DNA from: Legionella rowbothamii
Lineage (GTDB): Bacteria; Pseudomonadota; Gammaproteobacteria; Legionellales; Legionellaceae
NCBI RefSeq assembly: GCF_900639985.1
Contig: NZ_CAAAIM010000001.1
Span: 1,116,001 to 1,180,000, forward strand
DNA: 64,000 nucleotides
Direction of reading: 5' to 3'
Shown: positions 17,647 to 29,283 of the stretch, piece by piece
How the letters are laid out: every line of letters begins with the position of its first letter
Position numbering within the stretch: position 1 is the stretch's first letter
Position numbers and translations under genes: made by a program
Notes under the pieces: generated by a model
What the model was told of the DNA's origin: nothing
Databases searched by the model: none
The model's input: only the letters and a program-made list of their open reading frames with translations

Positions 17647-19227
17647 TTAATGTTCCCTAGTGGCCTGGAATTTAATTTTCGGGTAGCGCTCTTCAGCCAT
17701 AGTTAAATTAACGCGCGTTGGTGCGAGATACATCAGCGCATCACCGCCATCTAACGCTAAATAATCATATGCCTTAGTGCGAAACTCAGTCATAGCCTTA
17801 TCGTCTTCAGCATAAACCCAACGCGCACAAGAAATATTAGCAGCTTCATAAACGCAATCTACTTTATACTCATGCTTTAAACGATGTGCGACTACATCAA
17901 ATTGCAGCACCCCTACAGCCCCTAAAATCAATTGGTTACTGTTTAAAGGCCTAAATACTTGAGTTGCCCCCTCTTCGGACAATTCAATTAATCCTTTTAA
18001 TAAAGCCTTACTCTTCAACGGATCGCGTAAACGGACTAAACGAAATAATTCAGGAGCAAAATTCGGGATGCCAGTAAACTTTAATTGTTCTCCTTGAGTA
18101 AAGGTATCACCAATGCGAATCGTACCGTGATTGTGTAGGCCAATAATATCGCCAGCTAGAGCCATTTCGGTATGGGAGCGATCACCTGCCATAAAGGTTA
18201 AGGCATTGGAAATCTGCACTTCCTTGCCAATCCGTAAGTGAGATAACTTCATCCCCTTTTTGTAAGTTCCTGAACATACTCTTAAAAAAGCAATTCGGTC
18301 CCGATGTTTCGGATCCATATTCGCTTGGATTTTAAATACAAAGCCAGAAAAAGGTTCTTCATCAGCAGAAACTATTCGTTCCTGGGTAGCTCGTGGCTGA
18401 GGACCTGGAGCATAACTAACATAATCATCCAAGAGCTCTTTAATGCCAAAATTGTTGATTGCTGAACCGAAATAGACTGGGGTCATTTTACCTGCCAAAT
18501 ACTCGTCTAAATCAAACTCATGCGATGCTCCTTTAACGAGTTCAATTTCATCACGCAACTCTTGGGCACTATCTCCGAGTAGTTCATCCAATTGAGGGTT
18601 ATTCAAGCCTTTGATCTGGAGAGCATCTTGTTTTTGGGCGTTTTTACCAGGTTCATACAAATAAACAATATCTTGATAGCGATGATAAATACCCTTAAAA
18701 CGCTTACCCATCCCAACTGGCCAGGTTACTGGAGCACATTTAATGCCTAAAACGGATTCCACTTCATCCAGCAAATCGATAGGCTCACGCCCCTCACGGT
18801 CCAGTTTATTAATGAACGTCATAATGGGTGTATCGCGTAAACGGCATACTTCCATTAATTTAACAGTTCTATCCTCAACCCCTTTAGCCACGTCAATCAC
18901 CATCAGTGCTGAATCCACCGCGGTTAGAGTACGATAGGTATCCTCCGAGAAATCTTCGTGTCCTGGAGTATCCAACAAGTTCATCACATGCTGGTTATGC
19001 ACAAATTGCATCACGGAAGTAGTAATTGAAATTCCACGCTCCTTTTCCATTTCCATCCAGTCTGAGGTAGCGTGCCGATCTGCCTTACGGCCTTTAACCG
19101 TTCCAGCCATCTGAATAGCACCCCCGAATAACAATAACTTTTCAGTCACGGTGGTTTTACCGGCATCAGGGTGAGAAATGATCGCAAAAGTGCGTCGTGT
19201 GTTGAACTTCTGATAAAAATCAGACAT
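17647..19227 (-). CDS. prfC: peptide chain release factor 3
   Basis: RF3 is the translational GTPase that ejects RF1 and RF2 after peptide release. At 526 aa it is standard. The G domain has the P-loop SHPDAGKTT (about 18-26), switch [18 protein letters not shown] (G3) and NKLD (G4), followed by OB-like domain 2 and the RF3-specific C-terminal domain. The start ATG is preceded by AGAGAG. It is a single gene in this region and its 5' end is about 200 bases from the exported protease gene. Confidence 0.96.
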   Translation of the reverse strand: MSDFYQKFNTRRTFAIISHPDAGKTTVTEKLLLFGGAIQMAGTVKGRKADRHATSDWMEMEKERGISITTSVMQFVHNQHVMNLLDTPGHEDFSEDTYRTLTAVDSALMVIDVAKGVEDRTVKLMEVCRLRDTPIMTFINKLDREGREPIDLLDEVESVLGIKCAPVTWPVGMGKRFKGIYHRYQDIVYLYEPGKNAQKQDALQIKGLNNPQLDELLGDSAQELRDEIELVKGASHEFDLDEYLAGKMTPVYFGSAINNFGIKELLDDYVSYAPGPQPRATQERIVSADEEPFSGFVFKIQANMDPKHRDRIAFLRVCSGTYKKGMKLSHLRIGKEVQISNALTFMAGDRSHTEMALAGDIIGLHNHGTIRIGDTFTQGEQLKFTGIPNFAPELFRLVRLRDPLKSKALLKGLIELSEEGATQVFRPLNSNQLILGAVGVLQFDVVAHRLKHEYKVDCVYEAANISCARWVYAEDDKAMTEFRTKAYDYLALDGGDALMYLAPTRVNLTMAEERYPKIKFQATREH

Positions 19228-19301
19228 GAAACTCTCTACATAAAAAGTGTTTTTAACATAGAGTGAATTTTAAGACATTCCCCATTAATTACAAGGAAAA
19301 T

Positions 19302-19332
19302 CCCCTCTCCTAGAAGCAGAAAGAGGGGTAAA
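19302..19332 (-). terminator. probable terminator of the subtilase gene
   Basis: Read on the minus strand, CCCCTCT and AGAGGGG (19322-19328 and 19302-19308) form a 7-bp GC-rich stem, followed by ATTTTCCTT. It lies about 100 bases past the protease stop. Confidence 0.5.
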
Positions 19333-19425
19333 GAAGGATTCGTAAAACTCTTTTTGTAAAAAGGCACAAGAGCGCGTCATCCCGAACAGCGTGAAAGCAC
19401 TCTTCTTATGTTAAAACGCCACTTT

Positions 19426-21102
19426 TTACAAATAACAGCCTATTCCATCATAACCAATGATTTGGCAAGATTTGTAATCAGCTTGATCTAGTCGGTAACT
19501 AACTGAACCATATGACGCAATTATACTGCCATCTTTATGTTGTACAAGCTGTGGTTTTTGGTAATTTATTAGTGGTTCACATCCAGACTGAACCTGTACC
19601 CAAAACGTATCCCCTGCCTGAATACGTTTTGCACCCGCAGATAGACCATTGGTACCACAAACTTGAGTTGCTAACTGTTTTATTTTGGGTGAAGTAAAGA
19701 GCACATCATAAGAAGCAATTGCTGCCTTTACTGCATTTTCAGCATCTAAAATTCCATGCCCGCAAGGTTTTTTACCTATACAAGATTTATTAGGGTCTGC
19801 ACTTACACCAAAACCATGAGTAGTGGTAAATAGAATTTGCTCTATTTGCTCAGGACTTAAAACTTTATCGCTGGCAGAGAAAATTAATCCCGTAACCCCA
19901 GCCACATGTGGTGTCGCCATGCTGGTACCTTGATAATAATCAAACCCTGAGCCATTGTAGCCACCGCCTGGATTTACGGTAGATAAGATACCACCCCATA
20001 AGCCATAACGCTTATCACCACCTGGTGCTGCTAGAGTAATTCCAGGGCCATAATTTGAGAAATAAGAGCGTAATCCTTCTGGACCTGTGGAAGCAACTTT
20101 AACTACTCCATTACAGACTGCAGGTGCGTTATAATGCTCCCAACGATTGTCATTTCCTGCCGCAGCAATAAGCACAGCCCCTTGATTTCGCGCAAAAAAA
20201 ACTGCTTCTTGCAGTGCTTGGTCACAAAAATCAATTTCATCCTTAGGGCCTCTATCTACTCCAAAGCTCATATTAAGTACTTTAGCAGGATGAATATTAG
20301 TGGGAATTCCAGGAACCTCACCGCCAACAGACCAATAAATTGCATTCACTACCGCACTTTCATAAAACATGCCCGAGGCGGCAGGAATTTTTAGCGGTAA
20401 AATCTTTAGATCCTCACCCATACCACTCATTATATTTCCATACCCTGCAATTGTTCCAGCCACATGAGTTCCATGAAATGATTTTGTTTCATCATATAAA
20501 TTATTATTGTTTGCAGCAAAATTCCATCCCCAAACTCTGCCCTCACTGTCTTTAACCAAATTATTAATTAAACTGTCATGTAAGGTAATCCCGGTATCTA
20601 GTACAGCGACCACTATTGGTTTTTTCGCTAATCCAGTTGTATAAGCCCATGCACCATCTCGGGAGCCAGGCTTGGACTCCAACATTACACCTGCAGGACG
20701 CTCAAACTCATCCCATTGGCTTTCATGGGTTAGTAAATCAACTAAGTTATACGTTTTGGGATCGGGAACTGGTGTAAAATAGCCTATGCGATCTTTTACC
20801 GCATAGAGTACCTCAGGATTTTTACGAAGACGCTCGAGAACAAGGACTGTAGGATCGGTTTTTTCTTGAGAAAGACTCACTGGAGCATCCAGTATTAATG
20901 AGTACGCTCCGTTAGCCATTGGCTTAAATTCTTTAACAGGCAACTGTGCAAATTGAGTAATTTGTGACTTTAATGAAGTCGTATTTTTTATTTGTTGTTT
21001 GTACTTAATAATAATATGAATGTCATCTTGATTAGGAAGAGCGAAAGCCCCGTGAGCTATGAATAAAAGCCCTAAACCGATAATCCCTGCTTTAGTGTGC
21101 AT
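19426..21102 (-). CDS. exported subtilisin-like serine protease (S8 family)
   Basis: A 558-aa preproprotease. It has a signal peptide (MHTKAGIIGLGLLFIAHGAFA), an inhibitor-type propeptide (about 25-108, with DIHIIIKYKQQ and PEVLYAVKD) and the catalytic domain (about 130-465). The triad is visible: Asp169 in VAVLDTGI, His213 in FHGTHVAGT, Ser394 in GTSMATPHVAG, plus oxyanion Asn317 in AAAGND. A C-terminal extension of about 90 residues with several Cys (QVCGT, SGCEP, KSCQIIGYDGIGCYL) may be a trimming or binding domain. A strong AGGAG precedes the start. It would be exported by Sec, and type II secretion onward is plausible. Target proteins unknown. Confidence 0.92.
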   Translation of the reverse strand: MHTKAGIIGLGLLFIAHGAFALPNQDDIHIIIKYKQQIKNTTSLKSQITQFAQLPVKEFKPMANGAYSLILDAPVSLSQEKTDPTVLVLERLRKNPEVLYAVKDRIGYFTPVPDPKTYNLVDLLTHESQWDEFERPAGVMLESKPGSRDGAWAYTTGLAKKPIVVAVLDTGITLHDSLINNLVKDSEGRVWGWNFAANNNNLYDETKSFHGTHVAGTIAGYGNIMSGMGEDLKILPLKIPAASGMFYESAVVNAIYWSVGGEVPGIPTNIHPAKVLNMSFGVDRGPKDEIDFCDQALQEAVFFARNQGAVLIAAAGNDNRWEHYNAPAVCNGVVKVASTGPEGLRSYFSNYGPGITLAAPGGDKRYGLWGGILSTVNPGGGYNGSGFDYYQGTSMATPHVAGVTGLIFSASDKVLSPEQIEQILFTTTHGFGVSADPNKSCIGKKPCGHGILDAENAVKAAIASYDVLFTSPKIKQLATQVCGTNGLSAGAKRIQAGDTFWVQVQSGCEPLINYQKPQLVQHKDGSIIASYGSVSYRLDQADYKSCQIIGYDGIGCYL

Positions 21103-21367
21103 ACCCCAATCTCCTTATAAAATGGATAAAGCGCAACTCAGTATAAGGTAAATAACAAAACAAGAATAGAGGCTGTTCTGAATGGCACTTATTTAGGTAT
21201 TACTGGGTTAAGATAAGGATTCTGTGGCATCTAGCAGGCTAAATTACCGTGCTTGACCACGGTATCCAAATTTACATTGCTTCTCACTCAGTCTTTATGG
21301 ATATCGCCGTAATTCGTGCACGTTATTTGGATAAAAAAAACTTAAATAAGGGCTCTTAAGGTCTGTG

Positions 21368-21961
21368 TTAAGGTTCAAAAGAATAACCATCTGACTCATT
21401 CTTTAGTTCGTCTTGTGATGATTTAATATTGTGAAATTCCGTTTTAAAACGCTGATTGTTAGACATTGTGCTTATTTGCATTCGTTCTAATACTTGATAC
21501 AAATCTTTGGTTATCGTCGTTATTTCCGCTTCATTTTGGGTTTGCGCAATAACCTGGCGCTTTTCGATGATAAATTCATTCATGTTTGTATCATTTTTAG
21601 CGCATTTCTCAATGCCATGCAAAAAGGTTTCGCACACTTTTTTTGCTTGATCAACCACATTGTTACTAACGATTTTATTTAAAATAGCCTCCATACTTAC
21701 CTGAATTTCATCAAGCTCCGTTTCGCTGCGTGCTGCATTAATTTGTTCATAAATCTCTTGAACCCATTTATTAACAGATTGGTTATTGTAAGAAAAATTC
21801 AGCACAACCAGCTCATCTATATATTCTTGGCAATGTTCTTTGGCACGACTTAGCTCAGCTAAAGCTTTAAGACTTTGCAAATCGTCCAATTCTTCCTGTA
21901 CTAAATTGGATTTCGTGAGATTGATTTTCTCATTTAAAAAATGATCCTTTTTTAGAGACAT
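21368..21961 (-). CDS. helical coiled-coil protein of unknown function
   Basis: I do not recognise this 197-aa protein. It is almost wholly helical, charged and lacks a signal peptide or membrane helix. It contains two or three degenerate helical repeats: EIYEQINAARSETELDEI, then EKRQVIAQTQNEAEITTI, each followed by a short helix. The same rhythm (DIDNAKTKEELQQIKLQL) occurs in the C-terminal half of the kinase-like protein at 4720-6774. The acidic C-terminal tail (DELKNESDGYSFEP) would suit a Dot/Icm signal. No clear ribosome site precedes the ATG. Effector status is a guess. Confidence 0.55.
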   Translation of the reverse strand: MSLKKDHFLNEKINLTKSNLVQEELDDLQSLKALAELSRAKEHCQEYIDELVVLNFSYNNQSVNKWVQEIYEQINAARSETELDEIQVSMEAILNKIVSNNVVDQAKKVCETFLHGIEKCAKNDTNMNEFIIEKRQVIAQTQNEAEITTITKDLYQVLERMQISTMSNNQRFKTEFHNIKSSQDELKNESDGYSFEP

Positions 21962-22056
21962 AGGCGTTAACTCACTATTTAATTGCCCTGATTTAAGTTT
22001 AGTCTCAATGTTTTATTTTACAACCTGGAAGAACTATTCTAATTGAAGAGGTATAG

Positions 22057-22076
22057 GCTGGGCTGTAAAGCCCAGC
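22057..22076. repeat. GCTGGGCT/AGCCCAGC stem-loop downstream of ahcY
   Basis: GCTGGGCT (22057-22064) and AGCCCAGC (22069-22076) form a perfect 8-bp stem with a four-base loop, 37 bases beyond the ahcY stop. It resembles the stem-loops at 6832 and near 51920, including a following CACGCA in two copies. It may serve as a terminator or mRNA end protector. Confidence 0.45.
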
Positions 22077-22112
22077 ATCGGCAGGCACGCAAACAGTTGT
22101 ATTTTCTGGATT

Positions 22113-23426
22113 TTAATACCGATAGTGTTCAGGCTTGTATGGTCCTTCAGCGTCAAGACCCAAATACTCCGCTTGCACTTGAGTTAATTGCGTTAATTTC
22201 GCACCAATACGTCCCAAATGTAAACGTGCTACTTTTTCATCTAAAATTTTAGGCAAAACATATACCTGTCTTTCATAGTTCGCCGGATGTTGGAACAATT
22301 CAATTTGCGCTAGAACCTGATTCGTAAAGGATGCAGACATGACAAAACTTGGATGTCCGGTTGCGCAACCTAAATTAACTAAACGTCCTTCAGCCAGTAG
22401 AATAATACGTTTACCATCAGGGAAAATAACATGATCGACTTGAGGTTTAATATTTTCCCATGGATACTGTTTTAAACTGTGGACATCAATTTCTGAGTCA
22501 AAATGACCAATGTTGCATAAAATAGCTTGGTTTCGCATACGTTTCATATGCTCATGTGTCACTACATGGTAATTACCCGTTGCAGTCACTACGATGTCTA
22601 CTTGCTCAGCCACATCATCTAAAGTGACAACTCGATACCCTTCCATTGCCGCTTGTAATGCACAAATAGGATCAATTTCAGCGATAAAGACGGTCGCCCC
22701 TTGCCCACGTAGAGCCTGTGCACAGCCTTTGCCTACATCACCGTAGCCTAAAATCAAAGCAATTTTACCTGCAATCATCACATCGGTTGCACGCTTTAAT
22801 CCATCCAATAACGATTCACGGCAACCATAAAGATTATCAAATTTAGATTTAGTAACCGCATCGTTCACATTGATCGCAGGCATTTTTAAATCACCTTTTT
22901 TCGCCATTTCATATAGGCGAGCAACCCCTGTAGTCGTTTCTTCAGAAACCCCTTTGATTCCGTCCAAAAGCTCTGGATGTTTTTCATGGATGATCTGCGT
23001 TAAATCACCGCCATCATCTAAAAGTAAATTAGGAGTCCAATTATCAGGGCCTCTTAAAGTTTGTTCCACACACCACCAATACTCTTCCTCAGTCTCACCT
23101 TTCCACGCAAAAACAGGAATTCCTTCCGCAGCAATGGCAGCGGCTGCATGATCTTGAGTAGAAAAAATATTACATGAAGACCAGCGAACTTCCGCGCCCA
23201 AGGCTACCAACGTTTCAATTAAAACCGCAGTTTGAATGGTCATATGTAAGCACCCAGCAATACGAGCGCCGTTTAAAGGCTTTGCTCCACCAAACTCTTC
23301 ACGTAAGGCCATCAAACCCGGCATTTCCGTTTCTGCAATCGCAATTTCTTTACGTCCCCACGACGCTAAAGAAATATCTGCTACTTTATAATCTTGATTC
23401 ATAGTTCCCTTATTTGCTAATTCCAT
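22113..23426 (-). CDS. ahcY: adenosylhomocysteinase
   Basis: Hydrolyses S-adenosylhomocysteine to adenosine and homocysteine, removing the inhibitory product of SAM-dependent methylation. The 437-aa chain shows the substrate loop ([16 protein letters not shown]), the NAD-binding [18 protein letters not shown] and the C-terminal [10 protein letters not shown] that completes the neighbour's NAD site in the tetramer. AGGAG precedes the start at 23426. It lies 10 bases after metK, so SAM synthesis and SAH removal are co-transcribed. No SAH riboswitch is visible before it. Confidence 0.96.
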   Translation of the reverse strand: MELANKGTMNQDYKVADISLASWGRKEIAIAETEMPGLMALREEFGGAKPLNGARIAGCLHMTIQTAVLIETLVALGAEVRWSSCNIFSTQDHAAAAIAAEGIPVFAWKGETEEEYWWCVEQTLRGPDNWTPNLLLDDGGDLTQIIHEKHPELLDGIKGVSEETTTGVARLYEMAKKGDLKMPAINVNDAVTKSKFDNLYGCRESLLDGLKRATDVMIAGKIALILGYGDVGKGCAQALRGQGATVFIAEIDPICALQAAMEGYRVVTLDDVAEQVDIVVTATGNYHVVTHEHMKRMRNQAILCNIGHFDSEIDVHSLKQYPWENIKPQVDHVIFPDGKRIILLAEGRLVNLGCATGHPSFVMSASFTNQVLAQIELFQHPANYERQVYVLPKILDEKVARLHLGRIGAKLTQLTQVQAEYLGLDAEGPYKPEHYRY

Positions 23427-23436
23427 AGCTATCTCC

Positions 23437-24585
23437 TTACAGTGCTTTCTGTAATTGAGCGACCTTATCTAAACGTTCCCAAGGAAATTGCTCGCGGCCA
23501 TAATGTCCATACGTTGCAGTTTCTCTATAAATTGGGCGTAATAAATCATGGTGTTCAATAATACCTTGAGGTGTTAAATCAAAATGAGCATGAATTAATT
23601 CAATAATTTCCTTATTGGCTAAACGACCGGTCCCAAAAGTTTCCACAAAAATAGAGGTAGGTTCTGCAACCCCAATAGCATAAGAAACCTGGATTTCACA
23701 CTTATCCGCCAAGCCTGCAGCCACAATATTTTTGGCTACATAGCGCGCAGCATAAGCAGCAGAGCGATCAACTTTTGAGGGATCTTTACCTGAGAAACAA
23801 CCTCCCCCATGTCTGGCGGTGCCACCATAAGTATCAACAATGATTTTACGTCCCGTTAAACCGCAATCCCCTAATGGGCCACCAATAACAAAACGGCCAG
23901 TGGGATTAATAAAATAACGAGTCTTATCGGTTAACCATTCTGCAGGTAATGTCGTTTTAATAATATCTTCACGCACCGCTTCTACCAAATCTTGATGGCT
24001 AACTTCTTCGGAGTGTTGAGTTGAAAATACTACCGTATCCACCTCAACCGGCATACCATGTTCATAGCGTAAGGTCACCTGACTTTTTGCATCCGGGCGT
24101 AACCAAGATAAATCACCTGACTTACGTAATTGCGCCTGTTTTTCCATCAAACGATGGGCATAAGCAATTGGTGCGGGCATATAGACATCAGTTTCACGGC
24201 TAGCATAGCCAAACATTATCCCTTGGTCGCCTGCTCCCTGAAGTTTGGTTGTGGTATTATCCACACCTTGAGCGATATCCGGTGATTGTTTACCGATTGC
24301 CGACAGCACCGCACAAGACTCCCAGTCAAAACCCATTTGGGAGCTATTATATCCAATATCCTTAACTACATTTCGCGTTACAGCCTCAACATCAACCCAA
24401 GCTTTAGTGGTAATTTCCCCACCAACTAGAACCATTCCTGTTTTAACAAAAACCTCACAAGCTACACGGGCCTTAGGGTCTTGTTCAAGAATAGCATCTA
24501 AGATCGCATCAGAAATCTGGTCTGCTATCTTATCTGGATGTCCTTCAGAAACCGATTCGGAAGTGAAGACAAAGCTTTCATTCAT
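23437..24585 (-). CDS. metK: S-adenosylmethionine synthetase
   Basis: Makes SAM from methionine and ATP. The 382-aa length is normal. Motifs include the N-terminal [18 protein letters not shown], the ATP-binding [12 protein letters not shown] and the P-loop-like [19 protein letters not shown]. It lies 20 bases after carA and 10 before ahcY, pointing to a carA-metK-ahcY transcript. I see no SAM riboswitch in the short carA-metK gap. Confidence 0.97.
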   Translation of the reverse strand: MNESFVFTSESVSEGHPDKIADQISDAILDAILEQDPKARVACEVFVKTGMVLVGGEITTKAWVDVEAVTRNVVKDIGYNSSQMGFDWESCAVLSAIGKQSPDIAQGVDNTTTKLQGAGDQGIMFGYASRETDVYMPAPIAYAHRLMEKQAQLRKSGDLSWLRPDAKSQVTLRYEHGMPVEVDTVVFSTQHSEEVSHQDLVEAVREDIIKTTLPAEWLTDKTRYFINPTGRFVIGGPLGDCGLTGRKIIVDTYGGTARHGGGCFSGKDPSKVDRSAAYAARYVAKNIVAAGLADKCEIQVSYAIGVAEPTSIFVETFGTGRLANKEIIELIHAHFDLTPQGIIEHHDLLRPIYRETATYGHYGREQFPWERLDKVAQLQKAL

Positions 24586-24605
24586 TGTAAATCCTCTTTA
24601 AGGGG

Positions 24606-25718
24606 TTACCCCATTAATTTAATAAACTCATTAAAGATTACTTCTATATCATGTGGTCCTGGGCTTGCTTCAGGATGCCCTTGAAAACCGAGTGCTGGTT
24701 TTTCTTTATGACGAATACCTTGCAAGGTTCCATCAAACAAAGAGCGATGAGTCACTGCCAAACATTCTGGCAGGCTGTTTTCATCCACCGTGAATCCATG
24801 ATTTTGACTGGTAATAAATACCCGCTGGCTACCCTCAGTTTCAATAACTGGATGATTCGCTCCATGATGACCAAATTTCATTTTTTTGGTCACACCACCA
24901 CATGCTAAAGCTAAAATTTGGAAGCCAAGGCAAATGCCAAATACAGGCACACCTTGTTTTAAAAATTCTTGAGTTGCTTTAATTGCATAGTCACAAGCTT
25001 GAGGGTCCCCAGGGCCATTCGATAAAAATATCCCATCTGGTTCCATTGCCAATACTTCTTCAGCCGAGGTTTGCGCTGGAACGACCGTAAGATGACATCC
25101 TTTATCATATAAAATGCGTAAAATATTGTGCTTTACACCAAAATCATAAGCGACTACGTGAAACTGTTGTGGGCGAGAGCCCTGTCCCCATTCTCCTTGC
25201 CCCTCATGCCAACGCTCTGTAGTTTTTCGGGAAACTTCCAGGGCCAAATCCATACCTTGCAACCCTGCAAATGATTTTGCCTTAGCAAGAACCTGTTCAG
25301 GATTACTTACATCAGTACTAATACAAGCACCTATTGCACCGTGTTCACGTAGTCTTAAGGTTAAATCGCGCGTATCAATCTCAGCAATAGCAACCACCCC
25401 ATGCTTCTTAAGCCATTCACCAAGTGATTGCTCTGCGCGATAATTACTGTGGGTGAGGGAGTAATTCCTCATCACTAAACCAGCTGCCCAAACAGTATTA
25501 GACTCCATGTCCTCATAAGTACAACCGGTATTGCCTACATGAGCGGAAGTCAGGGTAATAATCTGGCGGGCGTAGGAGGGATCGCTAAGCATTTCCTGAT
25601 AGCCAGTTAAAGAGGTATTAAAAACCAACTCACCAACACAGTCACCACTAGCGCCTATCGAAATACCTTCGTACACCGTTCCATCGGCTAACACTAAAAT
25701 TGCTGGTTGATTCATCAT
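24606..25718 (-). CDS. carA: carbamoyl-phosphate synthase small subunit
   Basis: The glutaminase subunit that feeds ammonia to CarB for pyrimidine and arginine synthesis. An N-terminal CarA-specific domain is followed by a class I glutamine amidotransferase domain with the nucleophile Cys in FGICLGFQ and the His-Glu pair in [11 protein letters not shown]. The frame is open to a GTG at 25724, but the ATG at 25718 has the better spacing to AGAG. The large subunit gene carB is not in the flanking positions, which hold metK and dnaJ, so it must be elsewhere. Confidence 0.95.
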   Translation of the reverse strand: MMNQPAILVLADGTVYEGISIGASGDCVGELVFNTSLTGYQEMLSDPSYARQIITLTSAHVGNTGCTYEDMESNTVWAAGLVMRNYSLTHSNYRAEQSLGEWLKKHGVVAIAEIDTRDLTLRLREHGAIGACISTDVSNPEQVLAKAKSFAGLQGMDLALEVSRKTTERWHEGQGEWGQGSRPQQFHVVAYDFGVKHNILRILYDKGCHLTVVPAQTSAEEVLAMEPDGIFLSNGPGDPQACDYAIKATQEFLKQGVPVFGICLGFQILALACGGVTKKMKFGHHGANHPVIETEGSQRVFITSQNHGFTVDENSLPECLAVTHRSLFDGTLQGIRHKEKPALGFQGHPEASPGPHDIEVIFNEFIKLMG

Positions 25719-25747
25719 GGACACACTCTAGGTTGTGTGCAATTCAA

Positions 25748-25783
25748 TCAGCATAGTTTAAATCCTAAATCAAACTATGCTGA
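25748..25783. promoter_or_regulatory. 12-bp inverted repeat between dnaJ and carA
   Basis: TCAGCATAGTTT (25748-25759) and AAACTATGCTGA (25772-25783) are perfect complements around a 12-base loop. The repeat begins 30 bases before the carA start, so it could end the dnaJ transcript or form a hairpin in the carA leader. There is no strong T tract. Confidence 0.5.
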
Positions 25784-25844
25784 TAAGCACAAAAATGTGC
25801 ATAAATTACACATAAAAATAATGCGCCATTGTAACTTAATTAAC

Positions 25845-26984
25845 TTAAAATTTCATGTCTTCAAAAAACTTTTTCACTCCTGCAAACCATGAGCTAGTAC
25901 GCGGTGAATGATTTGCCTTAGCATTTTCTAAAGATTCTTGTAATTGCGTTAATAAGTCCTTCTGCTCACGAGAAAGATTAACCGGAGTTTCAACAACGAC
26001 TTTACATAATAAATCGCCCTGACCATGTCCTCGTACCGACTTCATGCCCTTACTTCTTAAACGAAACACTTTGCCTGTTTGAGTTTCCTCAGGAATCTTT
26101 AATGTAACTCGGCCTTCAAGCGTAGGAACCTCAATGGAACCGCCTAATGCAGCAGTGATAAAGCTAATAGGAACCTCACAATGCAAATCATTATCTTGGC
26201 GTTCGAAAATTGCGTGTTTTTTAATATTAATTTGCACGTACAGGTCGCCAGGTCCGCCACCATATATTCCGGCCTCACCCTCACCAGTCAATCGTACCCG
26301 ATCACCGTTATCAACCCCTGCAGGAATTTTAACTGTTAATTTCTTACTTTCACGAATACGACCTTGGCCATGACAGCTTGTACATGGATCGGTAACTACT
26401 CTACCCTCTCCATGGCAACTTGGGCAGGTTTGTTGAATTGAAAAAAAGCCTTGCTGAATGCGAACTTGCCCCATACCGTTACAGGTTTCACAAGTCTTTG
26501 GCTGAGTCCCTGGCTTGGCTCCAGAACCACTACAGGTGTTACATGAACCTTGTCTGGGCACAGTGATCTCAACATCTTTGCCTGTGGCCGCTTCTTCCAG
26601 TGTTAAGGTGATATTAAATTGTAAGTCCGCGCCATGTTGGCCACGCGATTGACGCCCTGCGCCACGGCCGCCAGAAAAAATGTTTTCAAAAATATCTTCG
26701 AAGACATCACCAAAACCACCAAAACCACCACCGCCGAAGCCGCCGCCTCCACGCGATGGATCAACTCCAGCATGACCAAATTGATCATAGGCCGCTCGTT
26801 TTTGTTGATCGGAAAGAATGCTATATGCATTTTGAATTTCTTTGAACTTTTCTTCTGCGGAGGAATCACCGGGATTGCGATCTGGATGGTACTTCATCGC
26901 CAGCTTTCGATATGCTTTTTTAATTTCTGCATCACTCGCCGTTCGACTTACTTCTAAAAGCTCATAATAATCCCGCTGTTCCAT
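25845..26984 (-). CDS. dnaJ: chaperone DnaJ
   Basis: Hsp40 co-chaperone that delivers clients to DnaK and stimulates its ATPase. The order is standard: J domain with HPD in [10 protein letters not shown] (about 31-40), a Gly/Phe-rich linker ([15 protein letters not shown]), four zinc motifs ([32 protein letters not shown]) and two C-terminal client domains. The length of 379 aa is typical. It follows dnaK with an unusually structured 275-base gap. Confidence 0.97.
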   Translation of the reverse strand: MEQRDYYELLEVSRTASDAEIKKAYRKLAMKYHPDRNPGDSSAEEKFKEIQNAYSILSDQQKRAAYDQFGHAGVDPSRGGGGFGGGGFGGFGDVFEDIFENIFSGGRGAGRQSRGQHGADLQFNITLTLEEAATGKDVEITVPRQGSCNTCSGSGAKPGTQPKTCETCNGMGQVRIQQGFFSIQQTCPSCHGEGRVVTDPCTSCHGQGRIRESKKLTVKIPAGVDNGDRVRLTGEGEAGIYGGGPGDLYVQINIKKHAIFERQDNDLHCEVPISFITAALGGSIEVPTLEGRVTLKIPEETQTGKVFRLRSKGMKSVRGHGQGDLLCKVVVETPVNLSREQKDLLTQLQESLENAKANHSPRTSSWFAGVKKFFEDMKF

Positions 26985-27161
26985 AACTACTACTCACATA
27001 TATAGATAAAATTAGTTTTGATACCGTCTTGTAAAACGCAGTTTGGGCTTGTACGCCTCTGCCGATAAGGACAGCGCTTCACCGAATTCCCGCAGTCAAC
27101 CCGCGACAATAGAAGAGAGGCCACTCCTTAAACTTTACGACTAACAAAAGCCGATAGCACC

Positions 27162-27225
27162 AGCAATAATCCCTATTCATTGCATTATAGCCATGAATAG
27201 GGATTATTGCTGGGCCTTTCGGCCC
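27162..27225 (-). promoter_or_regulatory. long inverted repeat in the dnaK-dnaJ gap
   Basis: Arms at 27162-27180 and 27193-27211 are perfect 19-bp complements around a 12-base loop. Immediately beside them, GGGCC (27212-27216) and GGCCC (27221-27225) form a second small hairpin. On the minus strand both lie between the dnaK stop and dnaJ. They lack a clear T tract, so they may be a partial terminator or a processing/stability element that sets the DnaK:DnaJ ratio. Confidence 0.55.
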
Positions 27226-27259
27226 AATCAAGTTTTACTAAACCCTTTGAATAAAACGA

Positions 27260-29197
27260 TTACTTCTTATCGTCCTTAACTTCTTCGAATTCAGCATCCA
27301 CAACACCATCATCCGCTTTTGCAGATTCATGGGCATGTTCTTCCGGTGCGCCACCTTGTTGAGCTTGGCCTTCTGCTGATTTTTTAGCGTAAATGCGCTC
27401 TGCCATTTTCGCAGAAGCATCCGTTAAAGTTTTTACTTTCGCTTCAATTTCTGCTTTATCAGTACCTTGAACCGCTTCCTTTAATTCAGCAACTGCAGTT
27501 TCAATGCCTTTTTTCTCATCTTCAGAAAGTTCCTCAGCTAAATCTTTCATTGATTTCTCACAGCTGTGGATCAAGCTATCAGCCTGGTTACGAAGCTCTG
27601 CCACCTCTTTAAACTTCTTATCTTCTTCAGCATGGGATTGCGCATCTTTAACCATCGCTTCAACTTCTTCATCACTCAAACCACTTGAGGCTTTAATGAC
27701 AATAGATTGCGCTTTGCCGGTTGCTTTATCTTTAGCAGAAACGTTAAGTATACCATTCGCGTCAATATCAAAAGTCACTTCAATTTGTGGCACGCCACGT
27801 GGTGCAGGAGGGATATCTCCCAAATCAAATCGGCCTAAAGATTTGTTCGCAGATGCTTGCTCACGCTCCCCTTGCAATACGTGTACAGTTACTGCAGTTT
27901 GGTTGTCATCCGCCGTCGAGAACACTTGGTTTGCTTTAGTAGGAATTGTCGTGTTTTTCTCGATAAGCTTGGTCATAATACCGCCCATTGTTTCAATACC
28001 TAAAGACAATGGAGTTACGTCTAGCAAAAGAATATCCTTCACTTCACCAGACAATACTGCTGCTTGAATTGCCGCACCCACAGCTACTGCTTCATCAGGA
28101 TTCACGTCTTTACGTGGTTCTTTACCGAAGAACTCTTCCACAGTTTTTTGTACTAAAGGCATACGCGTCTGACCACCAACCAAAATAACTTCATTGATTT
28201 GTGATACAGTTAAGCCCGCATCTTTCAATGCTGTTTTACATGGTTCAATAGTACGCTCAACCAATTTCTCAACCAAGGATTCTAACTTCGCACGAGTTAA
28301 TTTAATGTTTAAGTGTTTTGGCCCACTCGCATCTGCAGTAATGTAAGGCAAATTAACATCTGTTTGTTGTGCTGAAGACAATTCAATTTTTGCCTTTTCA
28401 GCAGCTTCTTTCAAACGTTGTAATGCTAATGGATCATTATGTAAGTCAATGCCTGAATCTTTTTTGAATTCTGCAGCTAAATAATCAATTAGTGCTAAGT
28501 CGAAGTCCTCACCACCAAGGAAAGTATCTCCATTCGTAGCTAATACTTCGAATTGGTGTTCACCATCAACCTCAGCAATTTCAATGATGGAAATATCAAA
28601 GGTACCACCACCAAGATCATATACAGCAATGATGGAATCACCACGTTTTTTGTCCATACCGTAAGCAAGAGCAGCTGCTGTAGGCTCGTTAATAATACGT
28701 TTTACTTCAAGACCGGCAATACGGCCCGCATCTTTAGTCGCTTGACGTTGTGAGTCGTTGAAATAAGCAGGTACAGTAATAACCGCTTCGTTCACTTCTT
28801 CACCTAAATAATCTTCTGCAGTCTTTTTCATTTTACGTAAAACTTCAGCAGAAATTTGTGGTGGCGCTTTATCTTGGCCTTGTACTTTAACCCAAGCATC
28901 GCCATTGTCTGCTTTGATGATTTTGTATGGAACCATCTTAATGTCTTTTTGTACTACGCCATCCTCAAAACGACGACCAATTAAACGCTTAATCGCGAAT
29001 AAGGTTTTTTCAGGGTTTGTTACTGATTGGCGTTTTGCAGATTGACCAACTAAGATTTCACCGTCATCAGTGTAGGCAACAATTGAAGGGGTTGTACGAT
29101 GACCTTCACTGTTATCAATAACACGAGGTTTATCACCTTCCATTACCGCGACACATGAGTTAGTAGTACCTAAGTCTATTCCAATAATCTTTGCCAT
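27260..29197 (-). CDS. dnaK: chaperone DnaK (Hsp70)
   Basis: The ATP-driven chaperone of the Hsp70 cycle. 645 aa. The N-terminal ATPase begins [19 protein letters not shown] and contains [14 protein letters not shown] and [11 protein letters not shown]. The linker and substrate-binding domain follow ([19 protein letters not shown]), then the helical lid and an acidic C-terminus ([14 protein letters not shown]) of the bacterial type. It has its own sigma-32 promoter in the 86-base gap after grpE. Confidence 0.98.
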   Translation of the reverse strand: MAKIIGIDLGTTNSCVAVMEGDKPRVIDNSEGHRTTPSIVAYTDDGEILVGQSAKRQSVTNPEKTLFAIKRLIGRRFEDGVVQKDIKMVPYKIIKADNGDAWVKVQGQDKAPPQISAEVLRKMKKTAEDYLGEEVNEAVITVPAYFNDSQRQATKDAGRIAGLEVKRIINEPTAAALAYGMDKKRGDSIIAVYDLGGGTFDISIIEIAEVDGEHQFEVLATNGDTFLGGEDFDLALIDYLAAEFKKDSGIDLHNDPLALQRLKEAAEKAKIELSSAQQTDVNLPYITADASGPKHLNIKLTRAKLESLVEKLVERTIEPCKTALKDAGLTVSQINEVILVGGQTRMPLVQKTVEEFFGKEPRKDVNPDEAVAVGAAIQAAVLSGEVKDILLLDVTPLSLGIETMGGIMTKLIEKNTTIPTKANQVFSTADDNQTAVTVHVLQGEREQASANKSLGRFDLGDIPPAPRGVPQIEVTFDIDANGILNVSAKDKATGKAQSIVIKASSGLSDEEVEAMVKDAQSHAEEDKKFKEVAELRNQADSLIHSCEKSMKDLAEELSEDEKKGIETAVAELKEAVQGTDKAEIEAKVKTLTDASAKMAERIYAKKSAEGQAQQGGAPEEHAHESAKADDGVVDAEFEEVKDDKK

Positions 29198-29243
29198 TCT
29201 CTTCTTACTCCAAATTAATATTTTTCACTATGTGATGAAATTC

Positions 29244-29271
29244 ATATGGGGTATATCCCTCTGATTTCAAC
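29244..29271 (-). promoter_or_regulatory. sigma-32 heat-shock promoter of dnaK
   Basis: On the minus strand GTTGAAA (29265-29271) and CCCCATAT (29244-29251) are 13 bases apart, matching the CTTGAAA/CCCCATNT consensus at most positions. It lies about 50 bases before the dnaK start. Confidence 0.7.
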
Positions 29272-29283
29272 CCAGTTCCTGAA

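Noticed and set aside
23427..24605. SAM or SAH riboswitch before metK or ahcY
   Set aside because: The gaps are only 10 and 20 bases and contain no aptamer-like sequence.
27504..28067. 187-codon plus-strand ORF inside dnaK
   Set aside because: Fully antisense to dnaK; Ser-rich composition is a mirror of dnaK codon use.
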